NCBI RefSeq assembly: GCF_000764225.1 | Contig: NZ_JQED01000007.1 | Coordinates: 124,001 to 188,000, forward strand | DNA from: Colwellia psychrerythraea | Lineage (GTDB): Bacteria; Pseudomonadota; Gammaproteobacteria; Enterobacterales; Alteromonadaceae | DNA: 64,000 nt | Reading direction: 5' to 3' | Part shown: positions 19,503 to 29,534 of the stretch, piece by piece | Layout: each line of letters opens with the position of its first letter | Position numbering within the stretch: position 1 is the stretch's first letter | Program-made: the position numbers and the translations under genes | Notes under the pieces: model-generated | What the model saw: only the letters and a program-made list of their open reading frames with translations | Database searches by the model: none | Told to the model about the DNA's origin: nothing

Positions 19503-20573
19503 GTGAAAATACTTTTAGTGTTACAACTAATTTTTGTTCATTGTGTATTGCTGTTACCAACTGCAGCGACAGCTAACCATGGCCAGTTAAATAACAACCT
19601 AGCAATGGCTACTATATCAGTTAGCGAGCTATCAATAGGTAAAGTATCTCAAGATAAAATTAAATTATGTGCGGTTTACCCACACCTGAAAGATTCTTAT
19701 TGGCTTAGCATCAACTTTGGCATGACTGAACAGGCAAAACAAAGATCAATTGAATTAAAAGTTCTAGATGCGGGAGGCTATCAGAATAAGGATGAACAGT
19801 TAAGGCAAATTGAGCAATGTATACACTGGCAAGCAAGCGCAATATTAGTAGGCTCGGTTAATTTTGAAGCCTTAAATCAAAAACTTGCCCAAGTTAACCA
19901 GCACACGCCCGTTTTTGCCTTAGTAAATGAAATAGCCACGAATAATATTACTGGCAGAACAGGGGTTTCTTGGTATCAAATGGGCTATCAGTTGGGTGAG
20001 TACCTAGTTAAGCACCATCAAAATCAGTTCAATGACACTCCTGCCACACTTGCTTGGTTTCCTGGACCTAAAAGGGGAGGGGGCAGTTTGCAATCAACTC
20101 AAGGTTTACAGGCTGCGCTTGTAAATAGTCCTATTGAAATCATCGCGATAGAGCATGGCTTAAATGAGAAGATAACGCAGTTTTCGTTGTTAAAAGGCGT
20201 CCTAAAAAAATATAACAACATCGATTATTTAGCAGGTAATGCCGTGATGGCTGAAATGGCGATAAATGAAGTCGGAGGATTACCTAAAGCGCGACAGCCT
20301 GAGATCTTAAGTCATTACCTTAGCCACGGGGTTTACCGTGGTATTAAGCGTCATAAAATATTAATGGCTAATTCAGATCAAATGGTATTACAGGGAAAAA
20401 TGGCCATTAACCAAGCTGTTGATTACCTGACAACAGGAGATATAAAAACAGAACAAGGGCCTAAAATCATCACCATTGATCAAGTCAATATAAAGAAGGT
20501 GGCTGCTGACTTATCGTTATCACCAAGTCACTTTAAGCCAATTTATAGTATTAAACCTGAGAAGATAAAATAA
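19503..20573 (+). CDS. torT: Periplasmic TMAO-binding protein TorT
   Basis: 356 residues with a signal peptide and a type I periplasmic-binding fold: CAVYPHLKDSYWLSINFGM near the N-terminus and SAILVGSVNFEAL at the first domain edge. TorT partners the TorS sensor domain and changes it on TMAO binding. Its position between torS and torR, on the opposite strand to both, matches the tor layout of Shewanella. It converges with torR; the 50 bases between them show no terminator. Confidence 0.9.
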   Translation: MKILLVLQLIFVHCVLLLPTAATANHGQLNNNLAMATISVSELSIGKVSQDKIKLCAVYPHLKDSYWLSINFGMTEQAKQRSIELKVLDAGGYQNKDEQLRQIEQCIHWQASAILVGSVNFEALNQKLAQVNQHTPVFALVNEIATNNITGRTGVSWYQMGYQLGEYLVKHHQNQFNDTPATLAWFPGPKRGGGSLQSTQGLQAALVNSPIEIIAIEHGLNEKITQFSLLKGVLKKYNNIDYLAGNAVMAEMAINEVGGLPKARQPEILSHYLSHGVYRGIKRHKILMANSDQMVLQGKMAINQAVDYLTTGDIKTEQGPKIITIDQVNIKKVAADLSLSPSHFKPIYSIKPEKIK

Positions 20574-20624
20574 TCGCTAGCAGCTTACAAGTTTGGTAAT
20601 TGATTACAACATCTATATATTAAG

Positions 20625-21347
20625 CTAGGTTAAATCTGCGGCGAATAAATATCCTTCACCATGAATCGTGGTGAAAACCTGCGGATCTTTCGGGTTCTCT
20701 TCTATTTTATGACGTAAACGACGAACAAGCACATCGATGGTTCTATCATTGGGGGCATCCACTCTATGCTCAATTAAATTAAGTAGTCGTTCACGGCTGA
20801 GAACACGGCTTGGATTAGCGACAAAAGCCACTAAAATATCGTATTCTGCTTTGGTTAATTTGATTGGAATATTATTTTTGAGCAATTTTCGCTTTGGAAT
20901 ATCAAAGCTGCATTGACCAAAATGAAATAAATCGTCATTTTCTTCATCTTCTATTGCGATAACAGATTTTTGTTCCGTCAATGATATGCGCCATAAAATA
21001 TTTTTAACACGAACTAATAGCTCTCTTAGCTCAAAAGGCTTAGTGACATAATCATCAGCGCCCATCTCTAAACCAATTATTTTATCGATAGAGTCTGTTC
21101 GTCCCGTGACTAGTACTATACCAATATCAGAATGGCTACGTAGGTTTCGCGTAATCATCAAGCCATCTTCGTCAGGCAGGTTGATATCAAGCATGATCAA
21201 ATCAATGTGATGGTTATCCAAGATCACATTCATTTGCGCTTTATTTTCTGCCTCGCTAACTCGATAACCAGCATGTTGAAAATAACCAACGAGCTTGGTG
21301 CGTGTTATTGCCTCATCTTCTACCACTAAAATATGTTTATCGTTCAA
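20625..21347 (-). CDS. torR: OmpR-family response regulator TorR
   Basis: 240 residues: an N-terminal receiver (D54 in IMLDINLPDED, K in GADDYVTKPFELREL) and a C-terminal winged helix (DRTIDVLVRRLRHKIEENP). TorR activates the TMAO reductase operon after phosphorelay from TorS. Its start lies 183 bases from the divergent torF, and that shared region contains three tor-box-like sequences, so torR may be subject to its own product, as reported in E. coli. Confidence 0.93.
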   Translation of the reverse strand: MNDKHILVVEDEAITRTKLVGYFQHAGYRVSEAENKAQMNVILDNHHIDLIMLDINLPDEDGLMITRNLRSHSDIGIVLVTGRTDSIDKIIGLEMGADDYVTKPFELRELLVRVKNILWRISLTEQKSVIAIEDEENDDLFHFGQCSFDIPKRKLLKNNIPIKLTKAEYDILVAFVANPSRVLSRERLLNLIEHRVDAPNDRTIDVLVRRLRHKIEENPKDPQVFTTIHGEGYLFAADLT

Positions 21348-21390
21348 ACTAGCTTCCTATTAGGGCTGATCAACAGAAATACCATTATCT

Positions 21391-21463
21391 CTGTTCAATT
21401 AAAGACAGTTTTATAATTATTTTTACATATTGTGTTCATCTAAGCACACAATGCTGTTCATAA
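21391..21463. promoter_or_regulatory. TorR-box cluster between torR and torF
   Basis: Three matches to the tor box CTGTTCATAT: CTGTTCAATT (21391-21400), GTGTTCATCT (21432-21441) and CTGTTCATAA (21454-21463). The last two are 22 bp apart, about two helical turns. The third overlaps an inverted copy (CTGTTCATAACTGAAC). The consensus is established for E. coli TorR; binding here is inferred. Confidence 0.65.
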
Positions 21464-21530
21464 CTGAACGCTACAATACCGCCATCAAAAATAGTTTATC
21501 TGATTTATATCAATCTTGGAGTTCTAAGTT

Positions 21531-22292
21531 ATGAATAAAGTAATAAAAACAGCAAATCGCGTTATTGTTGGCACAATGTTACTATCTTGCCCTTTATTAG
21601 CAAGTGCGGAGCAGAGTAAAGAAGAATTATTTAATGGCACTTTCAGTGGCTCTTTAGAAATGGCCACCGATTACGTTTTTCGGGGTGAGTCAGAAGTTGC
21701 TGATGGTGATATTCCTGCCATTAAAGGTAGTTTTACCTGGACTCATGAAGACGGTGTGTATGCGGGTGTATTTGGCGCAACCAATAAGTTTGAATCAACC
21801 CCAGAAATCAGAGCAGTACTAGCGCCTTATATTGGTAAGTTTGGTACTTTTGGTGATAGCGATATTAGCTACAATGTATTTTTATTTCACTATACCTATC
21901 CTGGCGTAGAAGATATGGACTACACCGAACTTTGGATGAAAGTTGCTAAAGACTTCGGCCCGGTAAAAATAGAACTTGAAGTAACCCCAACGTTAAATGA
22001 TTGGTTTGGCGTTGATGGTTGGAGCGGAGTAAACTACGCGTTTCATCCAAGCAAAACCTTTACTAATGGGTTAACTGTGTCAGGCTCAGTTGGTTACCAA
22101 GAGTTATCAGGAGAAGGGGCTGAAGGCTGGACTCACTGGAACTTAGGTGTAAATAAAGATTTCTATGGCTTAAATGTTGATGTCCGTTACCACGACACTG
22201 ATGTAGATAGCACTCACAAAGTTTATGGCTCTGAAGAAGGACAGCGAATATTTGATCAACGCTTTGTTTTCAGCGTTAGCAAAAGTTTTTAG
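21531..22292 (+). CDS. torF: TorF-family putative porin
   Basis: 253 residues. A cleavable signal peptide ending SASA is followed by beta-rich sequence (SLEMATDYVFRGESEV) and a terminal aromatic residue (FVFSVSKSF), consistent with an outer-membrane barrel. This family (CHP02001) lies in TorR regulons of Shewanella, where the homologue is called TorF and has no established role in TMAO respiration. A tor-box cluster precedes it, TTGGAG lies upstream of the ATG and a strong terminator follows. Confidence 0.8.
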   Translation: MNKVIKTANRVIVGTMLLSCPLLASAEQSKEELFNGTFSGSLEMATDYVFRGESEVADGDIPAIKGSFTWTHEDGVYAGVFGATNKFESTPEIRAVLAPYIGKFGTFGDSDISYNVFLFHYTYPGVEDMDYTELWMKVAKDFGPVKIELEVTPTLNDWFGVDGWSGVNYAFHPSKTFTNGLTVSGSVGYQELSGEGAEGWTHWNLGVNKDFYGLNVDVRYHDTDVDSTHKVYGSEEGQRIFDQRFVFSVSKSF

Positions 22293-22370
22293 TTAACCAG
22301 CATTAATTTCTAATAAGCTTAAACGCGCGTAGTAAAGCATTAGTTATAAAGCAACTAGTACAAAACAAAC

Positions 22371-22404
22371 AAGTAGGTATGCCATTTGGTTTGCCTGCTT
22401 TTTT
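22371..22404 (+). terminator. Intrinsic terminator after torF
   Basis: AAGTAGG ... CCTGCTT stem (one G-U pair), extended by an imperfect inner stem, followed by TTTTTT. Confidence 0.8.
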
Positions 22405-22484
22405 ATTATTATGCCAATATAGCCAACAATTTTTCCCCTTGCTCCATATCAAAGTAAAGTAACAAAAATAAACTCTTCACATTT

Positions 22485-22494
22485 CTGTTCATAT
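22485..22494 (+). promoter_or_regulatory. TorR box upstream of torECAD
   Basis: CTGTTCATAT, identical to the E. coli tor-box consensus, 117 bases before the torE start. Degenerate copies may follow (CTGTCATTTC at 22516). It marks the promoter of the TMAO reductase operon. Confidence 0.75.
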
Positions 22495-22610
22495 TCTTTC
22501 ACAACTCAACGTAAGCTGTCATTTCTTCTATCATCGTCATTCACATTGTTTCTCTATAGTTAGCTCATCAAAAATATATTTCCAGCGATTGATTAAAGAG
22601 GAGTTTCGAC

Positions 22611-22796
22611 ATGACTGCGAAACAGCTAAATAAAGATACAGATAAACAAACGGGTGAAAATAAAAAGCGTAAAGAACTTAAGGCATTAGGATTTATTATT
22701 GTCGTACTATTTCCCGTACTCAGCATTTTCGCTATCGGTGGTTACGGCCTAATCATTTGGTTAATTCAGGCATTTGGTGGCGTAATTCCTCATTAG
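22611..22796 (+). CDS. torE: TorE small membrane protein
   Basis: 61 residues with a charged N-terminus (about 1-23) and a hydrophobic segment at about 24-55 (LGFIIVVLFPVLSIFAIGGYG). It resembles NapE/TorE proteins encoded before the c-type cytochrome in Shewanella torECAD. AGAGGAG lies eight to nine bases before the ATG. Its role is not settled. It is the first gene of the operon, 43 bases before torC. Confidence 0.85.
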   Translation: MTAKQLNKDTDKQTGENKKRKELKALGFIIVVLFPVLSIFAIGGYGLIIWLIQAFGGVIPH

Positions 22797-22839
22797 GAAA
22801 GCCACTCATCAATATTCAAGAATAACAAGGATTATCAAC

Positions 22840-24018
22840 ATGAAATGGTTCAAAAACCTTTGGCAAACACTTAATAAACCAGCCAAGTACTTAACCTTAG
22901 GCTCCATCAGTTTAACCGCTTTCATTATGGGCGTAATTTTTTGGGGTGGTTTCAACACCGCAATACAAGCAACCAATACCGAAGAGTTTTGTATAGGTTG
23001 TCATAGTATGGAAAGTAAACCTTATCAAGAATTACAAAAAACAGTGCATTGGTCTAATCATTCAGGTGTACGTGCAACTTGCCCTGACTGTCATGTGCCA
23101 CACAGCTGGGGTCGAAAAATAGCCAGAAAAATGGAAGCATCTAGTGATGTTTGGGGTTGGTTTTTTAAAACGGTTAATACCGATGAAAAATTCGAAAGCA
23201 AACGCTTAGAAATGGCATCAAGGGAGTGGGGACGTTTTGATAGAGATGACTCACTAGCGTGTAAAAATTGTCACAATTATGACTCGATGAAATGGGAAGA
23301 CATGTCAAAGCTGGCTCAAAAGCAAATGAAACGTGCGGCTGAAAAAGATCAAAGTTGTGTAGATTGTCACAAAGGCATAGCGCACATCTTACCTGATATG
23401 GGCACCGCAAGGGCACCTGAATTGATTGCTGAAGTTGGCACTGGCCCAAGTAAATTTGATGCAGGCCAAGACTACTTTACCGCATTAACCAAACCATTAT
23501 TCTTTAGCTCAAACGGTGATGTTGAAGCAGGTACATTAAATGTTGCTACCAAAGTAAAAGTATTAGAAAGCAAAGATAATCGTGTGAAAGTTGCCATTAA
23601 TGGCTGGCGTAAAAAAATGGGTGCAGGTCGCGTAATTTACCTTGAGTTTGGTATTAATATGCTGACCGCACAATTAACCAAAGATGCAGCAAGAGCAGAA
23701 GGTGTTATTAACGGCTTTGAAGAAAAAGAAGATGATATGACAGGGTTGAAATGGCAACGCGTTGAAACAGAGCTTTGGACTGATGCCGAGTACTTAATTA
23801 CCGAGCAACAACCACTTTGGGATTATGCCAGAGATACCTTTAGAAGCAGCTGTAGTGTTTGTCATACTCAACCTGATGAAGCTCACTTTGACGCTAATAC
23901 ATGGCCAGGTATGTTCCAAGGCATGATAGCTTTTGTCAACATGGACCAAGATACCCAAGCACTGGTACAAAAATACTTACAACAACATTCATCAACGTTT
24001 GTTAAAGAAAAACATTAA
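22840..24018 (+). CDS. torC: Pentahaem c-type cytochrome TorC
   Basis: 392 residues. An N-terminal membrane anchor (about 16-38) is followed by four CxxCH haem sites in the NapC/NirT-like half (CIGCH, CPDCH, CKNCH, CVDCH) and a fifth (CSVCH) in the C-terminal domain, the arrangement of TorC. It takes electrons from the quinol pool and passes them to TorA in the periplasm, and in E. coli apo-TorC also feeds back on TorS. The gene order torE-torC-torA-torD is complete. Confidence 0.95.
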   Translation: MKWFKNLWQTLNKPAKYLTLGSISLTAFIMGVIFWGGFNTAIQATNTEEFCIGCHSMESKPYQELQKTVHWSNHSGVRATCPDCHVPHSWGRKIARKMEASSDVWGWFFKTVNTDEKFESKRLEMASREWGRFDRDDSLACKNCHNYDSMKWEDMSKLAQKQMKRAAEKDQSCVDCHKGIAHILPDMGTARAPELIAEVGTGPSKFDAGQDYFTALTKPLFFSSNGDVEAGTLNVATKVKVLESKDNRVKVAINGWRKKMGAGRVIYLEFGINMLTAQLTKDAARAEGVINGFEEKEDDMTGLKWQRVETELWTDAEYLITEQQPLWDYARDTFRSSCSVCHTQPDEAHFDANTWPGMFQGMIAFVNMDQDTQALVQKYLQQHSSTFVKEKH

Positions 24019-24032
24019 TTGGAGCCTATCCC

Positions 24033-26540
24033 ATGAAAGAAATAGTCATGAAAAGAAGAAATTTTTTAAAGGGCATATTAGCAACATCTTTTACCCTAGC
24101 AAGTGCCGCTTCAGTGTTAACTCCATTAACGGCTTTAGCAAAAGTTGGCGCAAAAAAACGTGATGATTGGTTAACCACTGGCTCACATTTTGGTGCTTTT
24201 AAAGTAAAACGTAAAAATGGTGTTATCGACCAAGTTAAGCCATTTGATTTAGATAAGTACCCAACGGATATGATTAACGGCGTTAAGGGGTTGGTCTATA
24301 ACCCATCACGTATTCGTTACCCTATGGTGCGCTTAGATTTTTTACTTAAAGGTCATAAAAGTGATACCACACAACGTGGCGATTTCCGCTTTGTTCGAGT
24401 GACTTGGGATCAAGCGCTAACATTGTTCAAACAATCACTAGATGAAGTGCAAACTAACTATGGTCCATCTGGATTACATGCAGGACAAACCGGCTGGCGT
24501 GCAACGGGTCAACTACACTCAAGCACTAGCCATATGCAACGCGCTGTTGCTATGCATGGAAACTTTGTTAAGAAAATAGGTGACTACTCTACCGGTGCTG
24601 GCCAAACGATTTTACCTTATGTTTTAGGTTCAACAGAAGTTTATGCGCAAGGTACATCATGGCCACTGATTTTAGATAATGCCAAAACCATTATCTTATG
24701 GGCTAACGATCCTTATAAAAATCTGCAAGTCGGTTGGAATGCAGAAACCCATGAAAGTTATGAATATTTAGCGCAACTAAAAGAGAAAGTAAAACAGGGA
24801 AAAATTCGGGTAATCAGCATAGATCCCGTCGCATCAAAAACGCAAGATTACTTAGGTTGTGAAAAAATCTATGTTAATCCTCAAACTGATGTCGCGCTAA
24901 TGCTTGCTATCGCTTATGAGCTTTATAGCAATAATTTACATGACCAAAAATTTATTGATGGTTATAGCTTAGGTTTCGACCGCTTTGTGCCTTATTTAAC
25001 AGGCGAAAGTGATGGCATTGCTAAAACACCTGAGTGGGCAGAGAAAATTACGTCAGTACCTGTTGATGTTATCAAAGACTTGGCTAAAACTATGGTCGCT
25101 GGTCGCACGCAGTTCTTAATGGGGTGGTGTATCCAACGTCAGCAACATGGTGAACAGCCTTATTGGATGGCTGCAGTCTTGGCCACTATGGTTGGTCAAA
25201 TAGGACTTCCTGGTGGTGGTATAAGTTATGGTCATCATTATTCAAGCATTGGTGTTCCTTCTTCTGGCGCAGCAGCTCCAGGGGCTTTCCCTAGAAACTT
25301 AGATGAAGGGCAAAAGCCGATCTTTGATAGTAAAGACTTTAAAGGCGCAAGTAGCACTATTCCTGTTGCGCGTTGGATAGATGCAATTTTAGAGCCCGGC
25401 AAAGTGATTGATGCCAATGGCGCTAAAGTCACTTACCCTGATATTAAAATGATGATTTTCTCAGGCAATAACCCATGGAATCATCATCAAGACCGCAACC
25501 GTATGAAGGAAGCGTTTCATAAATTAGAATGTGTGGTCAGTATTGATATTAACTGGACGGCTACCTGTCGTTTCTCAGATATTGTATTGCCCGCATGTAC
25601 CACGATGGAGCGTAACGATATTGATATTTATGGTAGTTACGCCAACAGAGGTTTGCTGGCAATGCAAAAAATGGTTGAGCCATTATTTGATAGCTTGTCG
25701 GATTATGAAATATTCACCCGTTTTGCCCGCATTTTAGGCAAAGAAAAAGAATATACCCGTGGTATGACCGAATTAGATTGGCTTAAAAAGCTCTATAGCG
25801 AATGTAAAACCGCTAATGACGGCAAGTTTGTTATGCCAGAATTTGAACAATTTTGGCAAGACGGTTATGTACATTTTGGTGAAGGTAAACCGTGGACTCG
25901 TCATGCTGACTTTAGAGACGACCCTGAAATTAACCCACTAGGCACACCTTCTGGTTTAATAGAGATTTTCAGCCGTAAAATCGAACGCTACCAATACGAT
26001 GACTGTAAAGGTCACCCAACCTGGATGGAAAAAAGTGAACGTAGCCATGGCGGCCCTGGCTCAGATAAACACCCTATTTGGATGCAATCTTGTCACCCTG
26101 ATAAACGTTTACATTCACAAATGTGTGAATCAAAAGAGTACCGTCAAACTTATGCAGTACAAGATAGAGAGCCGGTTTATTTAAATCCAGAGGATGCTAA
26201 AAAACGCGGCATAAAAAATGGTGATGTGGTGAGAGTATTTAACGACCGAGGCCAATTACTTGCTGGTGCCGTTGTTAGCAAAAACTTTCCTAAAGGCGTT
26301 ATTCGTATACATGAAGGAGCTTGGTATGGTCCTGTTGGCGATGATGGCAGCATCACTGGTGGCGCTAAAGTGGGTGCATTGTGTAGCTATGGCGATCCAA
26401 ATACCTTAACGCAAGATATTGGTTCATCTAAATTAGCGCAAGCTTGTTCAGCTTATACTTGTTTAGTCGATTATGAGAAATTTCGTGGTAAGTTACCACA
26501 AGTCACTTCATTCCAAGGACCATTGGAGATAGGGGCATGA
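24033..26540 (+). CDS. torA: TMAO reductase, molybdenum enzyme TorA
   Basis: 835 residues. The N-terminus carries a Tat signal (KRRNFLKG, then a hydrophobic stretch ending TALAK), and GGAG precedes ATG 24033; an inner ATG at 24048 is possible. GDYSTGAGQ contains the serine that ligates molybdenum in the DMSO/TMAO reductase family, and LPGGGISYG and NNPWNHHQD are typical molybdopterin-binding stretches. No N-terminal Fe-S cysteine motif is present, as expected. It reduces TMAO to trimethylamine in the periplasm. It overlaps torD by four bases (ATGA). Confidence 0.96.
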   Translation: MKEIVMKRRNFLKGILATSFTLASAASVLTPLTALAKVGAKKRDDWLTTGSHFGAFKVKRKNGVIDQVKPFDLDKYPTDMINGVKGLVYNPSRIRYPMVRLDFLLKGHKSDTTQRGDFRFVRVTWDQALTLFKQSLDEVQTNYGPSGLHAGQTGWRATGQLHSSTSHMQRAVAMHGNFVKKIGDYSTGAGQTILPYVLGSTEVYAQGTSWPLILDNAKTIILWANDPYKNLQVGWNAETHESYEYLAQLKEKVKQGKIRVISIDPVASKTQDYLGCEKIYVNPQTDVALMLAIAYELYSNNLHDQKFIDGYSLGFDRFVPYLTGESDGIAKTPEWAEKITSVPVDVIKDLAKTMVAGRTQFLMGWCIQRQQHGEQPYWMAAVLATMVGQIGLPGGGISYGHHYSSIGVPSSGAAAPGAFPRNLDEGQKPIFDSKDFKGASSTIPVARWIDAILEPGKVIDANGAKVTYPDIKMMIFSGNNPWNHHQDRNRMKEAFHKLECVVSIDINWTATCRFSDIVLPACTTMERNDIDIYGSYANRGLLAMQKMVEPLFDSLSDYEIFTRFARILGKEKEYTRGMTELDWLKKLYSECKTANDGKFVMPEFEQFWQDGYVHFGEGKPWTRHADFRDDPEINPLGTPSGLIEIFSRKIERYQYDDCKGHPTWMEKSERSHGGPGSDKHPIWMQSCHPDKRLHSQMCESKEYRQTYAVQDREPVYLNPEDAKKRGIKNGDVVRVFNDRGQLLAGAVVSKNFPKGVIRIHEGAWYGPVGDDGSITGGAKVGALCSYGDPNTLTQDIGSSKLAQACSAYTCLVDYEKFRGKLPQVTSFQGPLEIGA

Positions 26541-27223
26541 GTCAAGTAAATCAAGAAACAGCACAAGGAATTTCTGAAGAAAGAGAAGCAAGAGCGGTAG
26601 TGTATAATTTTCTCTCTTCACTTTTTGCTAAAGAAGTAACCTCAGATTTAGTGGCACAATTAACCTCTGCACAAGGACAAAGTTTTTTAAATTCACTTGC
26701 CCTTGAGCCAAGCTTGACGGGGTCTATCGAAGGGATTAAAGCCAAGTTCGCTAAGCTAAATAGTGAAGAATCATTACTCGAACTTGCGGCTGATTTCTGT
26801 GGTTTATTTTTAGTGGATGGCAGAGCTAGCGTATCGCCCTATGCAGGTCAGTATGTTAGCGCTAAAAAAAGTGCAGAGCCGAGTGTTGAGACGGGAAGCA
26901 GAAGCAAGAAAGATAAAATTCAAATATTTGGTGAGCTACACCAGAAAATGACTGAATTTTTAACTGACAACAAGTTACAAATTCACAGTGACTTTCCTGA
27001 GCCTGGCGATCATATTGCAGTAATCTTGGCCTATATTGCTCATCTGTGTGTAACCGCTGAGCCTAAAGAGCAAGGTCATTTTATTAAATGCTATTTAATG
27101 ACTTGGTTAAGTGATTTTACTCAACAAGTAAATGAGCATGATCATGGTCTATTTTATTCTTACGTAGCTGATTTAACCCTAGCGTGGCTTAACGTTGATA
27201 CTGAATTTTTGCCAAATAACTAG
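26537..27223 (+). CDS. torD: TorA-specific chaperone TorD
   Basis: 228 residues, helical, with no signal peptide. [19 protein letters not shown] at the start and the [16 protein letters not shown] segment (the conserved E-P-x-D-H of TorD/DmsD chaperones) identify it. It binds the TorA signal and apoprotein and assists molybdenum-cofactor loading before Tat export. It is the last gene of the operon, translationally coupled to torA and followed by a strong terminator. Confidence 0.93.
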   Translation: MSQVNQETAQGISEEREARAVVYNFLSSLFAKEVTSDLVAQLTSAQGQSFLNSLALEPSLTGSIEGIKAKFAKLNSEESLLELAADFCGLFLVDGRASVSPYAGQYVSAKKSAEPSVETGSRSKKDKIQIFGELHQKMTEFLTDNKLQIHSDFPEPGDHIAVILAYIAHLCVTAEPKEQGHFIKCYLMTWLSDFTQQVNEHDHGLFYSYVADLTLAWLNVDTEFLPNN

Positions 27224-27320
27224 AGAGCGACCAATTGAACTAAACGTAAAAGAGAGTAAGCCACAGGATTATAAGTTGGAGTGTTTGTAGTGTTAGATAA
27301 ATAGACAGAATATTCATTGT

Positions 27321-27349
27321 AAAGGGATAGCTTAGGCTATCCCTTTTTT
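27321..27349 (+). terminator. Intrinsic terminator of torECAD
   Basis: AAAGGGATAGC, TTAG loop, GCTATCCCTTT, then T-run: an 11-bp perfect stem, about 100 bases after the torD stop. Confidence 0.9.
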
Positions 27350-27469
27350 CCTGTACTGAACTTAGTTGCAGGTCTTTGTGACTAGCTTACATAACCTATA
27401 CAGTGGCTCTTGCACTGTCTTAAAATATGAAGATGTAACCAAAAATCACTCCTCATTATCACATTCTAC

Positions 27470-27495
27470 GCTTACAAAAGCTTACGCGCGCTTAC
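27470..27495 (+). promoter_or_regulatory. GCTTAC triple direct repeat, 10-bp period
   Basis: GCTTAC at 27470-27475, 27480-27485 and 27490-27495. Ten-base direct repeats are the usual geometry for OmpR/CpxR-family regulators (CpxR box: GTAAA-N5-GTAAA; this is the complement with G for A at the last base). They lie 71-96 bases before the lipoprotein start. Confidence 0.6.
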
Positions 27496-27565
27496 AATAA
27501 TGGATGAATTTTTACAGGATAATAACGTCTTAAAGTCTACTTAATAATTATATTCTGAAGAAGCT

Positions 27566-29446
27566 ATGAACTTACCTAAAAAATTTGCATTATCAACTAG
27601 CCTTATTCCACTCATTCTTTGTGGAACCTTGGCAGGTTGCAATAGCGATAATACTGATAGTAGTACGACTAAACCTGCGGTTCCAAATCTACCGACAACG
27701 CCAACAGCCCCTAATCCACCCCCAAAAGAAACAAAAACTGAGTTGGAAATAGCTTTCCCATTACATACCAAAGTTTTTAATATCCCAATTCGTGGGGTAT
27801 CTGGAACTTCGAAAGACGCTATGCTACATGCTGCTAACGTAATGGCACAGTATTTAGATAACAATGAAGATGGTGTGCCTGACAATCAAGCAATTGTAGA
27901 TCGCATGGTTGCTCAAGAGGCAACCTTATTAATGGCTAAAAACAGTACGGATTTTGAATCGGCTGTGAAAAAATTAGAGCAAAAAGATACCTACCAAGAC
28001 TTACTGGGTGATGAAGTAAAACCCAATGGTGTTGAAAATGGAGAATTTGATGCAACGTTAGAGGAAGTTTTGCATTTAATTACTCATGTTGGTTATGCCG
28101 GCGTGTATCCTGAGGTTTTTGGTGAAGTTGTTGATTCTTCTATCGCTGATGCTATGGATATTGCTCGTGGCGGACGTTTTGAAAGTATCCCTAATAGCTA
28201 CCCAGATAACGCTTGGTATACCTATGATGATGAGTCTTGTGAATATGGCTGTATGATCACTGAATATACTTATTGGTCATTAACCTCCATCCTCGGTGCG
28301 CAAAAAAATCCTGGTCGAGAAGAAGAAATTAGCAATGAATGGAAACTCAACACAAAAGAAAAAGTAGCAATGCAAGATCCTACAATTTTTGCAATATTAA
28401 CGGACGCTAGTTATGGACTTGCAGTTGTTTTACCTAATGGTGATTACTCAGCAAAAGAATTTACCATTGAGGGAATTGATGATCATTCAGTAGGTACTGA
28501 CATTAATCATGAAATATTACAGTCAGCACTGGCTGCTAACAGTGGCTACAAAGTGGCCTATGGCGACACCACAAAAATATGGATGATGAATCCTGATGGA
28601 TCTGACGTTACAGAGCTTGCTGATGCTAGTCCTATTTCTGGTTATGTCTCTTGGGGACCTGAAGCTGATTATGTTTACTTTGCGAGTGCCAAAGGCGCAA
28701 ATGAAAGTGCATGGGAAGCGTTTAGAGTTAATGTAGAGACTAAAGAGTTAACGCAATTATCATTGTTTGAAGAAGATGTTCGCTCGTTAGGTGTTTCCCC
28801 TGATGGCGAATATTTAGCAATATCAATTATGAGCGGTAATTCAAATATTGGCGAAAACAATGATAACTTGACCCAGTTTCATACTGACTTGTACATAATG
28901 AAAATGAATGAAGCGAAGGATGTTTGGGCGCAAGGTAATAAGATAACAAAAGCAGACATGAGCCTATTAGTCAGCTCTCCAGCAGCTGACCAGTTTTGGT
29001 ATGAAGAGTTGAATTGGAGCCCCAAAGTATCAACTGATGATGGTTTACCTGTGCTCGCTTATAGCAAAACTTGGCGATACGATGAAGATGATGTTTCTTA
29101 TACCCATGTGTATACCATTAATGCCGATGGTAGCGACAATACACTCATTGCTGAAAATAAAGACCAGCCCATTTATGACTTCGATGGACAACGCCTAACT
29201 TTCCTTGATTTATCTTACTTTGATTTTTCAGATCACACCTTGCACCAACTAAAAGTCACTGGGATTAGCCAAGAAATTTCTGCCCCTGCAATATCACCGG
29301 ATGGAAACTTTATGATATTTGAAGTAGGTGATGAGAACCGCAAAGCCGGTATGGCTCGCATAAGCGAAGAGAATGACAATGAAGGGGTCATTATTGGTGA
29401 ACTCAACGTTTATGAACCACGATGGTCACCAGTTCCTGTTAACTAA
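27566..29446 (+). CDS. Lipoprotein with helical domain and PD40/TolB-like propeller
   Basis: 626 residues. The lipobox LAGC gives an acylated Cys25, followed by a low-complexity T/P linker (about 28-58). The helical domain (about 60-300) contains an EF-hand-like loop DNNEDGVPDN (98-107) and EEVLHLITH (166-174) with an H-x3-H pair, reminiscent of but not identical to a metal site. From about 330 a beta-propeller follows, with DG-x-D repeats such as WMMNPDGSDVTEL and VSPDGEYLAIS. I do not recognise the N-terminal family; an enzymatic role is not shown. It is followed 88 bases later by a second lipoprotein gene. Confidence 0.75.
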   Translation: MNLPKKFALSTSLIPLILCGTLAGCNSDNTDSSTTKPAVPNLPTTPTAPNPPPKETKTELEIAFPLHTKVFNIPIRGVSGTSKDAMLHAANVMAQYLDNNEDGVPDNQAIVDRMVAQEATLLMAKNSTDFESAVKKLEQKDTYQDLLGDEVKPNGVENGEFDATLEEVLHLITHVGYAGVYPEVFGEVVDSSIADAMDIARGGRFESIPNSYPDNAWYTYDDESCEYGCMITEYTYWSLTSILGAQKNPGREEEISNEWKLNTKEKVAMQDPTIFAILTDASYGLAVVLPNGDYSAKEFTIEGIDDHSVGTDINHEILQSALAANSGYKVAYGDTTKIWMMNPDGSDVTELADASPISGYVSWGPEADYVYFASAKGANESAWEAFRVNVETKELTQLSLFEEDVRSLGVSPDGEYLAISIMSGNSNIGENNDNLTQFHTDLYIMKMNEAKDVWAQGNKITKADMSLLVSSPAADQFWYEELNWSPKVSTDDGLPVLAYSKTWRYDEDDVSYTHVYTINADGSDNTLIAENKDQPIYDFDGQRLTFLDLSYFDFSDHTLHQLKVTGISQEISAPAISPDGNFMIFEVGDENRKAGMARISEENDNEGVIIGELNVYEPRWSPVPVN

Positions 29447-29534
29447 CACCATTTATCAATAAATCTTTTAGATAATATATCACTAGATGTCTATCTCAAT
29501 GGATAGGCATCATCTCCGTAATAAGGACAGAAAA

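Larger units (their letters stand above)
22293..22610. other. Intergenic region: torF terminator and torE promoter region
   Basis: It contains the terminator at 22371-22404 and an exact tor box at 22485-22494, with a possible -10 (CTATAGT, about 22554-22560) 51 bases before torE. No gene. Confidence 0.6.
27224..27565. other. Intergenic region: tor terminator and CTTAC lattice
   Basis: It holds the terminator at 27321-27349 and three GCTTAC direct repeats at 27470-27495, both listed separately. Nothing else. Confidence 0.6.

Noticed and set aside
27566..29446. Classical HExxH metalloprotease call for the first lipoprotein
   Set aside because: The candidate sequence is EEVLHLITH, which has H-x3-H but not the H-E-x-x-H order, so catalytic function is not claimed.
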